From positions 5,766,001-5,830,000 of the forward strand of contig NC_134288.1 of assembly GCF_949628215.1 (NCBI RefSeq): a stretch of 64,000 nucleotides of DNA. The letters are read 5' to 3'. The position numbers and the translations under genes are program-made. Of this stretch, positions 12,690 through 23,058 are shown in pieces. Numbering within the stretch: position 1 is the first letter of the stretch; each line of letters begins with the position of its first letter. The notes under the pieces are model-generated. The model did not search any database and was not told where the DNA came from. It was given only the letters and a program-made list of their open reading frames with translations. This DNA is from Phalacrocorax aristotelis (Eukaryota; Chordata; Aves; Suliformes; Phalacrocoracidae).

Positions 12690-13300
12690 TTGTGAAACCA
12701 AAGAAAAGGTACATGATGTTCTTGTCAAAATCAACATGGGAAGGAAAGGGGCAGCCAGCAGTGGAGGAACAACTATTTAGGGACTCCTCAGAAAAGTTGG
12801 ATGTATTGGAATTTATGGGGTCAGGTGGAATTCACCCAAAGGTGATGAAAAAGTCAGGCAATGTGGTTGTGAGGCTGCTGCCTATGAAACATCACAGTGA
12901 TCTGTGGGAGGTCTCTGATGACTGTAAAAAGGCTGATGTCACCCCAGCCTGCTAGAAAGGCAATGAGCAGGACCCAGGCAACAGTTAGCCCAGTCAGTCA
13001 GTCTACAGGTCAAGGAGGATGTCTTCTTGCAACCCATTTTCAAACAGGGGCTTGAAAGGACAAGATGACAATTGGAAAAATCAGCATGAGTTTATGAAGG
13101 GCAAATCATACTTAAGCAACATGACTGCTTTAGATTTAGAAATAACAGCATGTATGGATATTGCACAGGACAAAGCGTGTTTGGGGAGCCACAGCCACGG
13201 CTGACCTGGCCTGGTGCTGCAATAGTTCCTCTCTGAGCAGGAGGTAGCAGCTGAGAACTCCAGAGGGCCCTTCTACTCATTGTTTCTGTGATTTTGTGGA
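12690..13300 (+). mobile_element. CR1 LINE remnant: reverse-transcriptase piece joined to CR1 3' end
   Basis: A sense-strand relic of a CR1 retrotransposon. Translation of 12760-13110 gives recognisable pieces of the region leading into and starting the reverse transcriptase: a GIHPKVMKK block (family GIHPRVLKEL), CKKADVTP (family KANVTPVFKKG), DPGN (family DPGNYRPVSL) and QHEFMKGKSYLSN (family QHGFTKGKSCLTN). Stops and frame changes interrupt it, for example after VTPAC and within the DPGN..P segment. From about 13210 the DNA matches the CR1 3' end (GAGCAGGAGG...CTCCAGAGGGCCCTTC) and finishes in the octamer-type tail TTTCTGTGATTTTGTGG at 13283-13299. The catalytic core with its FADD box and the rest of the body are missing between these parts, so there is an internal deletion. 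The element is inactive and older than the copy at 28384. Confidence 0.8.
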
Positions 13301-15171
13301 CTGCAGTAAATCAGATGCTGGACTGAAGCAAATGAAGAGCTGTCAAAACATTTGTATATACATTTTTATAAGAAGAGGCTATTCTGTAAGATTCAGAGCA
13401 TAAATCAACCTTTTCTAATCGAGCGTAGTCAGAGAGAGAGTTTATAATCAGGAAAGGCCCCCGGTCTGTAATTGGTCAGCAATGTCCAAATCTGGGGACC
13501 TGAGCAAAATATTTATATTTCCAATGTCTTAATATAATTAAAACTTCAAACAGTTTCAGAACTTCAAACAGCATTCAGCCATAGTAGTGCAGATCTGAAA
13601 AAAAAGATCCCACTGGTTTTAATTTTACTAGCCTGTGCCTCTCAGGCAGGCTCAGTTTGGGACTTGCCTTCCCTTGTGCCGAGTGCTGGGCTGGGTCCGA
13701 ACGTGGCTGTGTGCTGCCCCGAGGTGCGCTGCTCGCAGCGGATGGCAGAAGGCATATGTTACTTTTCTGGCATTGTCTGGTATGAGGGTTTGAAGCTGGG
13801 AGGTCCAGGTTCTACACTGAAGCTTTCAGACTGTAATTCAGGAAGGATTGATGCATCCAGCTGGCTACATAGCTGGCTACAGCTAATTCTGCAATATGCC
13901 TGGACAGCCCTTGCTTTGTTTTAAACTTTTTCAGGATATGTAAGAAACTTGTAGAGTAGCTTGAATTTTACAGCACTCAGGAAAGCCAAGCACCTTGCAC
14001 CAGCTTTAGGGACTGAGGAGCTGTTTAAACCAGCCTTGTACTACCAAGGGGTCCTTCTGTGTTATTCTTAAAATGTTTCTCTAGGTGGGATAGCTTTTCT
14101 GAACTGGTAAGAAGTATACCTAACTGCACAGCAAATGCAACTGGAAAGCCCTTTAAAAGCACCCCCTGGCAACGAGCAAACACTGTCCTGATCAGCTAGT
14201 CAGATCCCGCATGTGGAAGCCCTTTGTGTTCATTATTCATGCACACAGCATGGTGTGAGGATCCACGAGCTTTATGGACAATGAATTCTGAACTCCCTAT
14301 GGGAGAATATTTGCTATAGAAACCTGAGTCCAAGAGCTGAATGCACCCAGTTGGAGAAAACACACACAGAAATAGTCACTCCTTTCTAGCTGCAGCTTAT
14401 ACAGGCAGGGTACTCGTTTACCTAATCTGAATATTTTACCTTTGTACTTTTTGGAAATGGTTTTTTTTTTTCCATTTAATTGTCTGGAAGGAGTGCTTCC
14501 TTTCAGAGCTCTGATGGCCTTCTCTATAAATAACTGCTCACATCCCAGAACCTCACACTGAAGCCTTCAGCAAAGTCAGCATCCCTAGGACATTTTAAGC
14601 CTGAGATAGGAACCACGTGGAGTTTAATCATTAATCACCAGTCTTTAATTAACAGCTCTGGGCTTTGAACAAAAGCCGCTTACTGCAAGGCTGCTGAGGG
14701 GCCCTGAACTCTTCCGTGTGCTTTCTTTCGGGGGACCTGGTGGCCTTCCAAAGGGGGCTGGTGGATCAGCCTTCTCCTCGTGAGAAGGGTCATGCTTCCC
14801 AGGAAGAGCAGATGTTTGTGGCCTGATGTCCATTTTCACAGCTGTCCCGCTGGCTGGCTGCAGGCTCGAGTTATCTCAACGTGGCGATGCTGCCAGCTTC
14901 CTGAGGTGGGCAAAGAAGTAGATCGTCTCCAGAGCCCTGTTGCCTCCATCAGGTGAGGTGGGTTTTAACCAGAGGAAGGAGGAAAGTTGCTCCAGGCTTG
15001 GAAAATTTTATAGGGGAGTGTTCAAAATTGAGCACTCAGGAGAGAAAGAAAACATTGCTATAAAAATTGACTCCACCAATATTTTTTTTGCATTCCTGCT
15101 GCTGTGATTGAAGATATTTGTTTTTACTGTAGGTTTCTCCCATTTGAAGTCTGGCTTTCCTGTAGTAAAAA
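13301..15171. other. Unique sequence, no gene seen
   Basis: The frame at 13664-13924 (86 codons) starts at a non-ATG codon and shows no domain. A poly-T run lies near 14461-14471. The block 14520-14655, with TCATTAATCACC and TTTAATTAACAG strings, has the look of conserved regulatory DNA but cannot be tested here. No RNA gene or recognisable repeat was seen. Confidence 0.55.
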
Positions 15172-15262
15172 CTAAAGGGCAGATCCTCAGCTGATATAAA
15201 TTGGCTCCACTGAAGTTAATGGAGCCATGCTGGTTTGTACCAGCTGAGGGACCTGGCTCATG
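15172..15262. repeat. Palindromic ancient amniote repeat
   Basis: A self-complementary element of about 90 bp. The outer arms AGATCCTCAGCTG (15181-15193) and CAGCTGAGGGACCT (15241-15254) are near-perfect inverted copies. An inner pair, GGCTCCA (15203-15209) and TGGAGCC (15220-15226), flanks CTGAAGTTAA. The wording 'cagatcctcagctg..taaat..ggctcca.tgaagt.aatggagcc' recalls a common repeat of turtle, crocodilian and bird genomes. I give no family name because I am not certain of it. Structurally it resembles a foldback (MITE-like) element. Confidence 0.65.
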
Positions 15263-18150
15263 CTGCACTGTTTGATACCCACATTATATTGCCATGATTA
15301 TGATACTAATTCAGTAAAATGGCTTTGCGGCATAATAAAGCGAACCCAGAGGATGGAAGATGAAAGGGCTTCCTCTCCAACTGACCTGGTATTTTTCAAC
15401 AAAATGTTCTCCTTTATTTTCCTTTATTTTCTCTTTTGTCAGAAAATGCTCTCAAACAAAACTTTTTACAGCAAATATACCTGCTTTGACAAACCTTTCC
15501 CTGGGAAAGGCTTCCTGGCTTCAGCGTCCTGCCTGTACGCAGAAAACATGTGTAACAAACTTGGTGGCCGTGGGTCAGGGCATGTCGAGGCTTGTGCAAG
15601 AAAATGAACTGGATCTTTAAAGGGCAGGGGTGATACTGAAGAGCGGTTAAAACCCTGAGGTAACCTTGACTTCTGAAAAATAGGAGTTATCATACTAGTG
15701 GGTAGCACATTGATAATTTTACTCATGTTCTGCCCTGTCTACTTTTTCTTGATCTGTCTGCACTGGGAGAAAGAGCCAGTGGAGTTGTATAAATCTGTAT
15801 CCTTCCCTCTCTCGGGGTAAAGGAAATGTTGGTAGATTTCCTCCTTGCGATGGGCTCTTCAGCAAGTAGCAGAAGATGCTGGGCTTGAGGAGCGGGGAGC
15901 GCGATAGCCTGTGCTGCCTTATTGTTTGGAGCTGTTGAGCACTGAAGGGAACAAAAAGACACAAAGACCTGGATAAAGGCAGATAGATGCATACCTAGAT
16001 CCCTAGGATGAAATATTTTGTTTGCCGTAGCACTGCTGAGCTGCACACCGGCTTTTCTGTGCCAGGAGGGATTTTTACAGGGACAATGCTAAATGAGGGC
16101 AGTAAATTTAACTTTAAAGGACCATCAATTGAAGCTTTTGGCTAAAGCTTTACTGGGCCCTTTTAACTTCACTTGGAACAGGATAGTATATTTTACTTCT
16201 AAGGCCCTTGGAAGTTGAAGGCCCTGCCTGTGGCAGGTCTCATTCAGCTCCCTGGGAGCTGGGGCCCTGACCAAAGCTGCAGTGGACCTTTCAAGGTGAA
16301 CACAAACCAACCCAACTTTTCCTGGGTAAAGGTGAAATACAACAAGATCCCACCAGTGGGTTAAGGAGAGCAGTGGGTTACACTTCTACCAGCCGGGAGG
16401 AATGCTGTGCCATTGCAAAACTAACTGTCAGTACAATTTTAAGGGTCAGAATAGCTCAATGGTCACACACATGTTTCATAGGTGGAAAAAGAATGTCCAA
16501 TGTCCTGCATTAACAGGTTTGGTTGAATCCTGCTTCCAGACCTGAGCTCGTCCCCTAGCAGCAGTCACAAGAATGCTGATTCAAAGTAGTTTTCCTACAT
16601 ACTCAATATTTTGAGACAACCTAGGTTATTCCTGACTTTGACCCTTCTGGTGACATGATCCAATTTTAATCTATTTACACCCTTTGCTTCTTTTAAGGGA
16701 AAACATTTGTTTTGCACTAAACTCCATGCAGAAGCAGCAAAAGTTTTGTTCCTAGTATCTTGCGACCACTTCTAAAATGTTTCCACACTGTTGGAATTAT
16801 TTGGAACTGGGATGTTCAGTGTGCAGACGACAGAATGCAAGTCCCTAGTAAAGGTGGAATTTGGCTGCCTTTGGCATCCACGTTCTTGTCTTCCAGGTCT
16901 TAATGAAAAATCAGTAATTTTTGCATTCAGCAGAGGCTGGCACCGGAAGCCGTCCCGGCTGTCTGCTCAAAGGAAAGGTGCTTGGACCAAGAGAGGACTG
17001 TTTCTCCCATCACAAGTGCTGTGCGGTTGGGGTCTAAGTGCCTTGGCAGTGGGAGGCTCTCTTTACCTGGAGGGACCAGGAATCTTGCACTAGCAACTGG
17101 TATTTAAAAGAAGGCTTTGGAAGAAGGACCCAAGCTGGAAGACTGAGGGGACAGGAGGATAAACACAGGTCTTACTTTTGGGGTATATGTGCCCGTTTCT
17201 TGCATTAATTAGAGAAAAGGATGATTGATCTGGAAACCTTTGCAGGACCCAGGTGTCTCTGCTTCCTTAGCTAGATATTTGTGGCCAAGCATCTACCTGG
17301 AGCCCAAAGAGCCTCAATGCTCCCGGGCATTAGTGCCCCTTTCCTGAGAAGGGGAGGCAGAGCCTACCACTGCAGCTGGAGCACTGGGTGAAGAAAGTCA
17401 TTGCTAGATCTAATCAGGCAAAGAAAAGCTTTGGAGCATATGGACCCCAATGTGGGGTCCAAGCACAACAGCTTGGTGAGAGTCCTGCAGGGAGACTTTT
17501 ACTAGCACTGCAACAACAATTCATCATTGCCTGAAGGTTTGATGGGTCTGGTACTCCTTGTTTTAATTGACCTCGGCTGGAGACCCCCGTTTCAGTCCAG
17601 CTTAGTCACAAAGGACTTGGTCTATGCTTGGACCTTAAAAAGGGTATTTATCAGAAAATCACATGATTAATGGTACTGAGTGATCTCTGTTCAAGAATGG
17701 CCAGGAATTGAATTAACAGAACAGGGATTTTGGCAGGTGTGAAGCACTGGCAAAGCCAAGACCCGAGTCTAGGGAGGCAGAGCACCCCTAGCCTCGGTGG
17801 TTTGCAGCTGCTGGCTGGGTAGGGGTGGCTTTGCGGGGCCAGGGTTAGCTGGCAGAACTGGGGGCACAGAAGTCTTGGCTGACGTTGGGATAAAAACACT
17901 CAGTGTAGATCATTAACCCTTCACACAGCAGCACCAAAATTAGGATTGCCCACAGTCCTCTGGCAGAAAGGGCAAAAGTAAATAGAAGTTTAACAGAAGT
18001 TCATATCCCCAAGTAAATGGTGATGGAGCGTGAGGAATAAATGAGCAAATAAACAGGAATCATCAAATAACTTTCTTTCTTGCCTGCTTTTTCCCTACTC
18101 TTATTTCTTTTTCCCTCCATGTCAACACCAAACAAGACAGGACTAAAATT
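15263..18150. other. Unique sequence, no gene seen
   Basis: Several overlapping frames of 80-115 codons at 15260-16046 lie on both strands and share the same DNA. None has a domain, an ordered splice context or a plausible start, so I treat them as chance frames. The 19-bp palindrome at 17442-17460 is also within chance expectation. No RNA gene or clear repeat was seen. Confidence 0.55.
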
Positions 18151-18159
18151 AATGGGGAA

Positions 18160-19000
18160 AGCAGCAATTAGCAAATTAGGTTAGCGGCGTGTTGCAGTGT
18201 GCCATGGCTGCCAGGTGTGAGGGGCTCTGGCAGTATATTTATTAATGGCTGTCAGAAAAGTGACACTTTGATGAATGAAGCTGGGTAATCGGCACCCTCC
18301 GACAGCGAGCACTGAGAGGCCTCGACATGCTAAACTGCAAAATCAAACCTTTCTTAGTCCCCATACAAAAATACAACAACAACAATCACTGCAAGAGGAG
18401 CATGTTTTTCCATCAGGAAATGGAGTTTACATTCTCCTATAAATACTTTTTTTTCTCTGTAACTTGCTCAGGAGGAGTTGTCAGGTTTAAAGGGTTTTTT
18501 CTTTCCTTGGAACATGGGACTCAAGAATTTATAAATGCAGGCGGCTTAAAACTGTGTGGCCCACTCTGCTGTTTCGGGTATACCCCATTATAGCTATCAA
18601 AGCCAACGGTGCTATCCTCACGCCTTCTGGGCTTTGCCCTTTAAACATAATGGCATTAATAATCCATAAACCGAGCTTGTGAAGCAAGTCCTGTGTAAGA
18701 TATTAATGTCTCCTGACTGGTGGTCAGCAACTGCTCTGCTCATAATTAACGCCACCGACGTGTGCTGTCCAGGAGCCCCCGTTGCACGGAGGAACAGGTG
18801 AAAAGTAATAAACTATAAGGTAAAATATTTCTGACATAAAGTTTCACCAGTGGCGGTGTTGCATCCTGATGTTTTCATTCAATAATTTTAGCTTTGAGTC
18901 CCTTCTGATGAATATGTTGTTGCTGCTGGAAATCAATTCCACCAGTGGTCGTTTAGGAGTATCGCCATACGATATCTAACAGGCGTTGGGTGCAGATCCA
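18160..19000. promoter_or_regulatory. Candidate conserved non-coding block (enhancer-like)
   Basis: This 0.8-kb block lacks any coding frame of note and is dense in motifs usual in vertebrate developmental enhancers. They include AATTAGCAAATTAGG near 18167, TTTATTAATGGC near 18238, a CATTAATAATCCATAAA string near 18652, ATTAATGTC near 18700, CATAATTAACGCCACC near 18740 and TTCAATAATTTTAGC near 18877. AT-rich homeodomain and bHLH-like words alternate with GC patches, and there is no simple-sequence decay. It is an impressionistic call: no alignment to another vertebrate was possible. The CpG island at 19790 lies 0.8 kb downstream and could be its target. Confidence 0.25.
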
Positions 19001-19085
19001 TGGCGGGAATGCTAACGCTGCAGGTTGCTGTGTAAATTCACAGGACTCTGAACTCTTGGCCAAGAGTTTAGGGGAAGTTTTCTTT

Positions 19086-19106
19086 TTAATTTTTTTTTTT
19101 TTTTTT
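19086..19106. repeat. Poly-T tract
   Basis: An interrupted run of about 20 T residues with a single A. It could be a degraded retroposon tail or simple slippage. No element body is visible beside it. Confidence 0.7.
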
Positions 19107-19789
19107 CATAAAAAAGTTCTTGAGGAGATTAATCTACCTGCTGGGAGAGCATCTGGATAAAAGATTGCTCTGCAAAATGCTGGGGTACATGGAATTTCTT
19201 CCTGGGTTTCCAGACTTTGTGCTGCGCACTGGAGGTAGGGTTTGTGCAGCACTTCAATAGCTCAGCACAGAGCTGCTCAAATCCCCCAATTCCGTGGAGG
19301 AATTGAATACATTTTTATAAAATCCTAGTTCTGGTTTTGGCCAGCTAAAAGGACTGTGTAAGTTTTGATTAAAAACATGAGAATAAATGTAAATCATATC
19401 CCAGGCACTCATCTGTTCTAGTTTGAAATGAAACTGAAGGATCTTTCTGGAATTATTCATCAGGATCTGCGGGCTTGTTAAATTTGGATTGGCACTTGAA
19501 GCAAATCTGAAATTGTTCTCTTATGCTTTAATAATTGTGTTTAGTTTCCTAATTTGGCTGGTAAGTTTATCAGAAGATAATTGAACTTTTAAAAGTATAA
19601 TCCAACCAGATGGTAGGAAACACTTTAAAATAAACTTTCTTTCTGAAACTTTGCCCTGTTTTCACTCCCTCTCTCACAAAAACAGTCCGCCTGCACAGCT
19701 CCGACCTGCGGAGGTGCACGTTCTTAAACCAAACAACTCCTAATGAAACCAGGTTATTCCCTCTTATTCCAAAAGTCAACAGATCTCTG

Positions 19790-20080
19790 CCAAGAAAAAC
19801 CAGCGGAGCTACCAAGGGCAGCCGGCCGCTCGTGTCGGCTTCTGCACCACTCTGCTGCACCCGTGAATGCCCCAGCCGGCGCGGATGCTGCCGGCGCTGT
19901 TTCTGGGAGCGCCCAACTCCTTCAGCGCCCTCGCTCCTGCTCTGCGGGAGCACGTTGCTCTGCAGCGCGCAGCGGCAGCAGCTCTGCTGGCAGGAGCCCG
20001 GCCTCGCCCGCCGCGCGAGGCCGACGCTTTCAGGGCTTGGCAAGCCAAAGGTTGCCGATGGGTCGCGCTTTCAGGTAAAG
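19790..20080 (+). promoter_or_regulatory. CpG island with a splice-donor match at its 3' edge (candidate promoter and first exon)
   Basis: By hand count there are about 30 CpG dinucleotides in 280 bp, in a segment of roughly 65 percent G+C, while both flanks are AT-rich. That is close to the count expected without CpG depletion. Unmethylated CpG islands usually mark vertebrate promoters. At the plus-strand edge the sequence TTTCAG/GTAAAG places a donor match at 20075, so a first exon could run to 20074. No TATA box is obvious. Frames across the island (for example 19743-20078 on plus, 19570-20043 on minus) lack domains and are probably GC-driven. A weaker CpG patch follows at 20325-20450. Direction of transcription is inferred only from the donor. 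Confidence 0.45.
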
Positions 20081-20124
20081 ATGGATGTGGTTTAAGTAAA
20101 GCATTGCTCTGAGCTTTTCTAAAA

Positions 20125-20157
20125 GAAAAAAAAAAGGTTAAAAAAAAAAAAAAAAGT
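20125..20157. repeat. Poly-A tracts
   Basis: Two A runs split by GGTT (about 11 and 15 A residues). They lie just downstream of the CpG island and have no recognisable retroposon body upstream. Confidence 0.8.
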
Positions 20158-20459
20158 TTAGAAATTATTCCAGGGAATATGAGAAACTGTTCTCAAGTTG
20201 CTTTTGTTTCTTAAAGCAACTTTTATTGTTGTTACTAAGGGACACATGAGGGTCTTGTTTGCTTGTACACAGGAGAACTGAACAATCAGAAACAGATTCA
20301 TTGCTTGTTTCTCACTGACTCTTCCAGCCGGCACAGGGCGAGCTCCAGGCTCGCAGTTGTGCAACCAGCTCTGCCAGCCGCTCGCTGGCTACCTGCTCTC
20401 ACACGCTCCTTCTCGTTCCTCCTCTTTGCGGGCAGACGTGCGATGTGGCTTGGGCCTGA

Positions 20460-22910
20460 GCAGCACCTCGCCAGCTCCATCCACTGGCTATCTCGTATTC
20501 CAAGCTGGTTCACACACACTGTTGTTTCAGGTGATGGTGAGTTTTCCTGCCCTTCGCAGCTAGTTTCAATGAAGTGAGCACGTTTTCCAGTTTCAATGAG
20601 ATTTAACCCGACTCCTAAAGTTCTTGTAAACGGTTCCTGACTTTTGGGGTAAGGGCAATTCTCCAGTTTCACCAGTGGTGTGTAGAAGTTTATGGCTTCG
20701 TTGCAGGCCAGTAAACCCAGGTTTTCCAAGTCCTACATTAGCATGTAAACCACCAGGCTGTTTTTCCCACTCCATCACTCACCTTAGCCAGTTTCTTGTT
20801 TTAAACAGGATTTGCTGTTCTTCATGTTCCCCATTATATGAATTTGCAAAGTCTTCTGCTGCTGTGGAAGCACACACTAAACGTTTTTCCTACTTATTTT
20901 AGTGCTTATAGTTTACATCTACTTCCTATTGACTTGCACAGGAGTCAGCAAGGGGAAGACCTCTGACTTTGCTCTTAGTCTGTCGTGATGGGGAAACCTC
21001 CCAGCCCCAGTAATCAATCACGGTGCACTGATAACAGCTCAAAGAGTAACCAAAGATAAATGAGTTGTCCAGGCTGAGCTTGTCTTGGCTTTTCAAAGGG
21101 AAATACTGCTAGAAGTTCCCTCTGTGTGTCAGCCAGCTGTGACAGGAGGGTACCTTTACCCATTGCTTGCTGTGGCTCCACTGCAAAAGTGGTCTGTTAG
21201 CATGAGCGTTGCTCCTGCTCCTCACTGGGCTCTGGCGATCCTCGCCTGTATGAAGATGAATATTTTTTCATGACAGTGTGCTTGGTATCCACCTGCCCAT
21301 GCTGCTTTCTGTTTTCTTATCACTGTCAGCTCAGCAGTGCTGTCATTTTCCAGGTATGTGGTGTGTAATTAATAAAAATGTCATTTCCAGGTTGTTTTCA
21401 AAGACTCGATTGAGCGTCTGAGAAATTAGTTCAGTCAATGCCTTAGGATTTTTTTTTTTTTTATTAAGAAAATTATCATCTTGGTTGCTTGGTTTGGGGA
21501 TATATCTGGAGGGAAATCGCTGTGCTTATGTTTTTAGGGACAGCCAGACTTGACCTTTTAGTAAAGACATAGACATTGCCACCGACCAAGGCAGTTGGGT
21601 GCACAGGGGAGGACTGGCTGGCTCTTCCCCAAATTGTGGCAGCGCTGGCAGTGCCGTAAGGAGGATGGTCTCCTTGTGATGGTCTCGAGACACAGTGGTT
21701 GTTGATGCTGCGGGTCAGATCCTGCCCTGAGGAGCTGCAGGGGTAGAAGAATGCACTGTGATTTGGCCCAGAGTCCTCCCTGGTGCTTCTCGCTGCCCCT
21801 CAGGGCTGGCTGGGCTGGGCAGAGGTGTTGGCCAGTATTTTATTGTACCTGTTATTTCTTTCACGGGAGTAATAAGTCTGCTTTAAGGGAGACCCCACGT
21901 GACTCCATAAGGAGCACAGAGATTGCTTTTAGCCACCTTTGCTCCCCAGGACATTGCTGTCCCAAATGCTGGATCAGAGTCCCCAGGCGTAGGATCTGAT
22001 GATGCACGGCGTGCATCCTAGGAACTGGCCTTTGTGCTCTTTTAGGGATATTCTCTGTCATTCTCCTCCTGAGCAAATATCCCCAAAACTCTCTGCTGAG
22101 CCTTATATTGCTATATACTTTAATTTTACTTTGTTATTTGCAAAAGGGAGGGGTGAAGGGAAAGACTCTCAGGTAGCAAATACTTCTCTTTGCCTCCTTT
22201 CTCCCTCAGTTGTAGAAAGCAACATTAGCCTGTTTCTCTGCACTGATCATTCCCCCAGGTCCTACAGCACTGCTACTTTGCAGTAAGGCTCCCCACTGAG
22301 CTCATGTCTTATGGGCTGGCAAAGGGGATAGGTGGCTTTTCTTCATGACTGTCATGATCCATGCTTCTAGGCTGCCACGTTCATTAGGGAACATGCCTCC
22401 CCACATGGACAGCTTTATGTTTTGATTGTTCTGATTTTTTTTTGAGAGGGTGAATATTTGAAAACACTGAAGTTACTGTTTCCTTCAAAGGATATTCCGA
22501 ACATTGCAGATGTTTTATTCCCCCAAATCTGCAGGTGCCTCTTGGGCAGGTGAGATCTGTGCAAAGCTTAGCATGTGCATGGGTACGTGTCTCCTGTGAT
22601 ATACAGAGCTTCGGCGCTGCAGCTGCCATTAGTGTTAATGGGCTAAAACCCTTCACATCAAGCTGAGAATATACTCCCGCTAATTGTATACCAGCCGTCC
22701 CCTGGGACCTTTGTGAGAATGATGCATCCGAGGAGAAGCGCTTTCAGTGATACAATGCCTTGGGATAAATAAATAAGGGGCTAAAGTTAGACGCTGGTCC
22801 AGGAAGGCTGATTCAGTGCCAGCATTATAACACCGGAAAATCAGATAACAGTGATGCCAACCTTTATCCTCTTGGTCCTGGCCTAGTCCACTGCTGCAAG
22901 GTACCATCTT
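20460..22910. other. Unique sequence, no gene seen
   Basis: Frames here (up to 143 codons on the minus strand at 20298-20729) have no recognisable domain. At 21341-21359 a pyrimidine tract plus CAG is joined directly to GTATGT, a juxtaposed acceptor and donor (see findings). A T run lies near 21450-21461. A short motif near 20922-20950 (CCTATTGACTTGCACAGG-like) faintly recalls an ancient palindromic repeat but is too short to call. Confidence 0.5.
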
Positions 22911-22917
22911 CTGAGCC

Positions 22918-23058
22918 ATACATCACCACTCAGCCTCACCTTGATGATGTATGATGCCCATAGATCCTTATAGCGGGAGTGCACTCTGATGTATTGCGCC
23001 AATACATCATGGACAGGGTTCGCCCGGGTGATGTATTAGTGCCCTGAGAATGTATTAC
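22918..23058. promoter_or_regulatory. Homotypic TGATGTAT motif cluster with a 23-bp palindrome
   Basis: The octamer TGATGTAT, or its complement ATACATCA, occurs five times in 120 bp: 22918-22925 (minus), 22945-22952 (plus), 22987-22994 (plus), 23002-23009 (minus) and 23029-23036 (plus). A one-mismatch copy follows near 23049. Two copies form the inverted repeat TGATGTATTG-CGC-CAATACATCA at 22987-23009. Clusters of one word in unique sequence usually mean cooperative transcription-factor binding or a degenerate minisatellite. Unequal spacing and mixed orientation favour the former. The factor is not identified. The word is near, but not equal to, ATF- and TALE-homeodomain sites. The DNA just downstream (23090-23180) also looks well preserved. 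Confidence 0.4.

Noticed and set aside
17442..17460. Inverted repeat GGACCCCA-ATG-TGGGGTCC
   Set aside because: Arms of 8 bp at short spacing are expected by chance many times in 64 kb.
19570..20078. Frames of 111 and 157 codons on opposite strands over the CpG island
   Set aside because: GC-rich DNA has few stops. Both strands are open at once, and the composition (Arg, Ala, Pro, Ser) reflects base content with no domain.
20922..20951. Word resembling 'CCATTGACTTCAATGGGAGTC' of ancient palindromic repeats
   Set aside because: Too short and diverged to call as an element.
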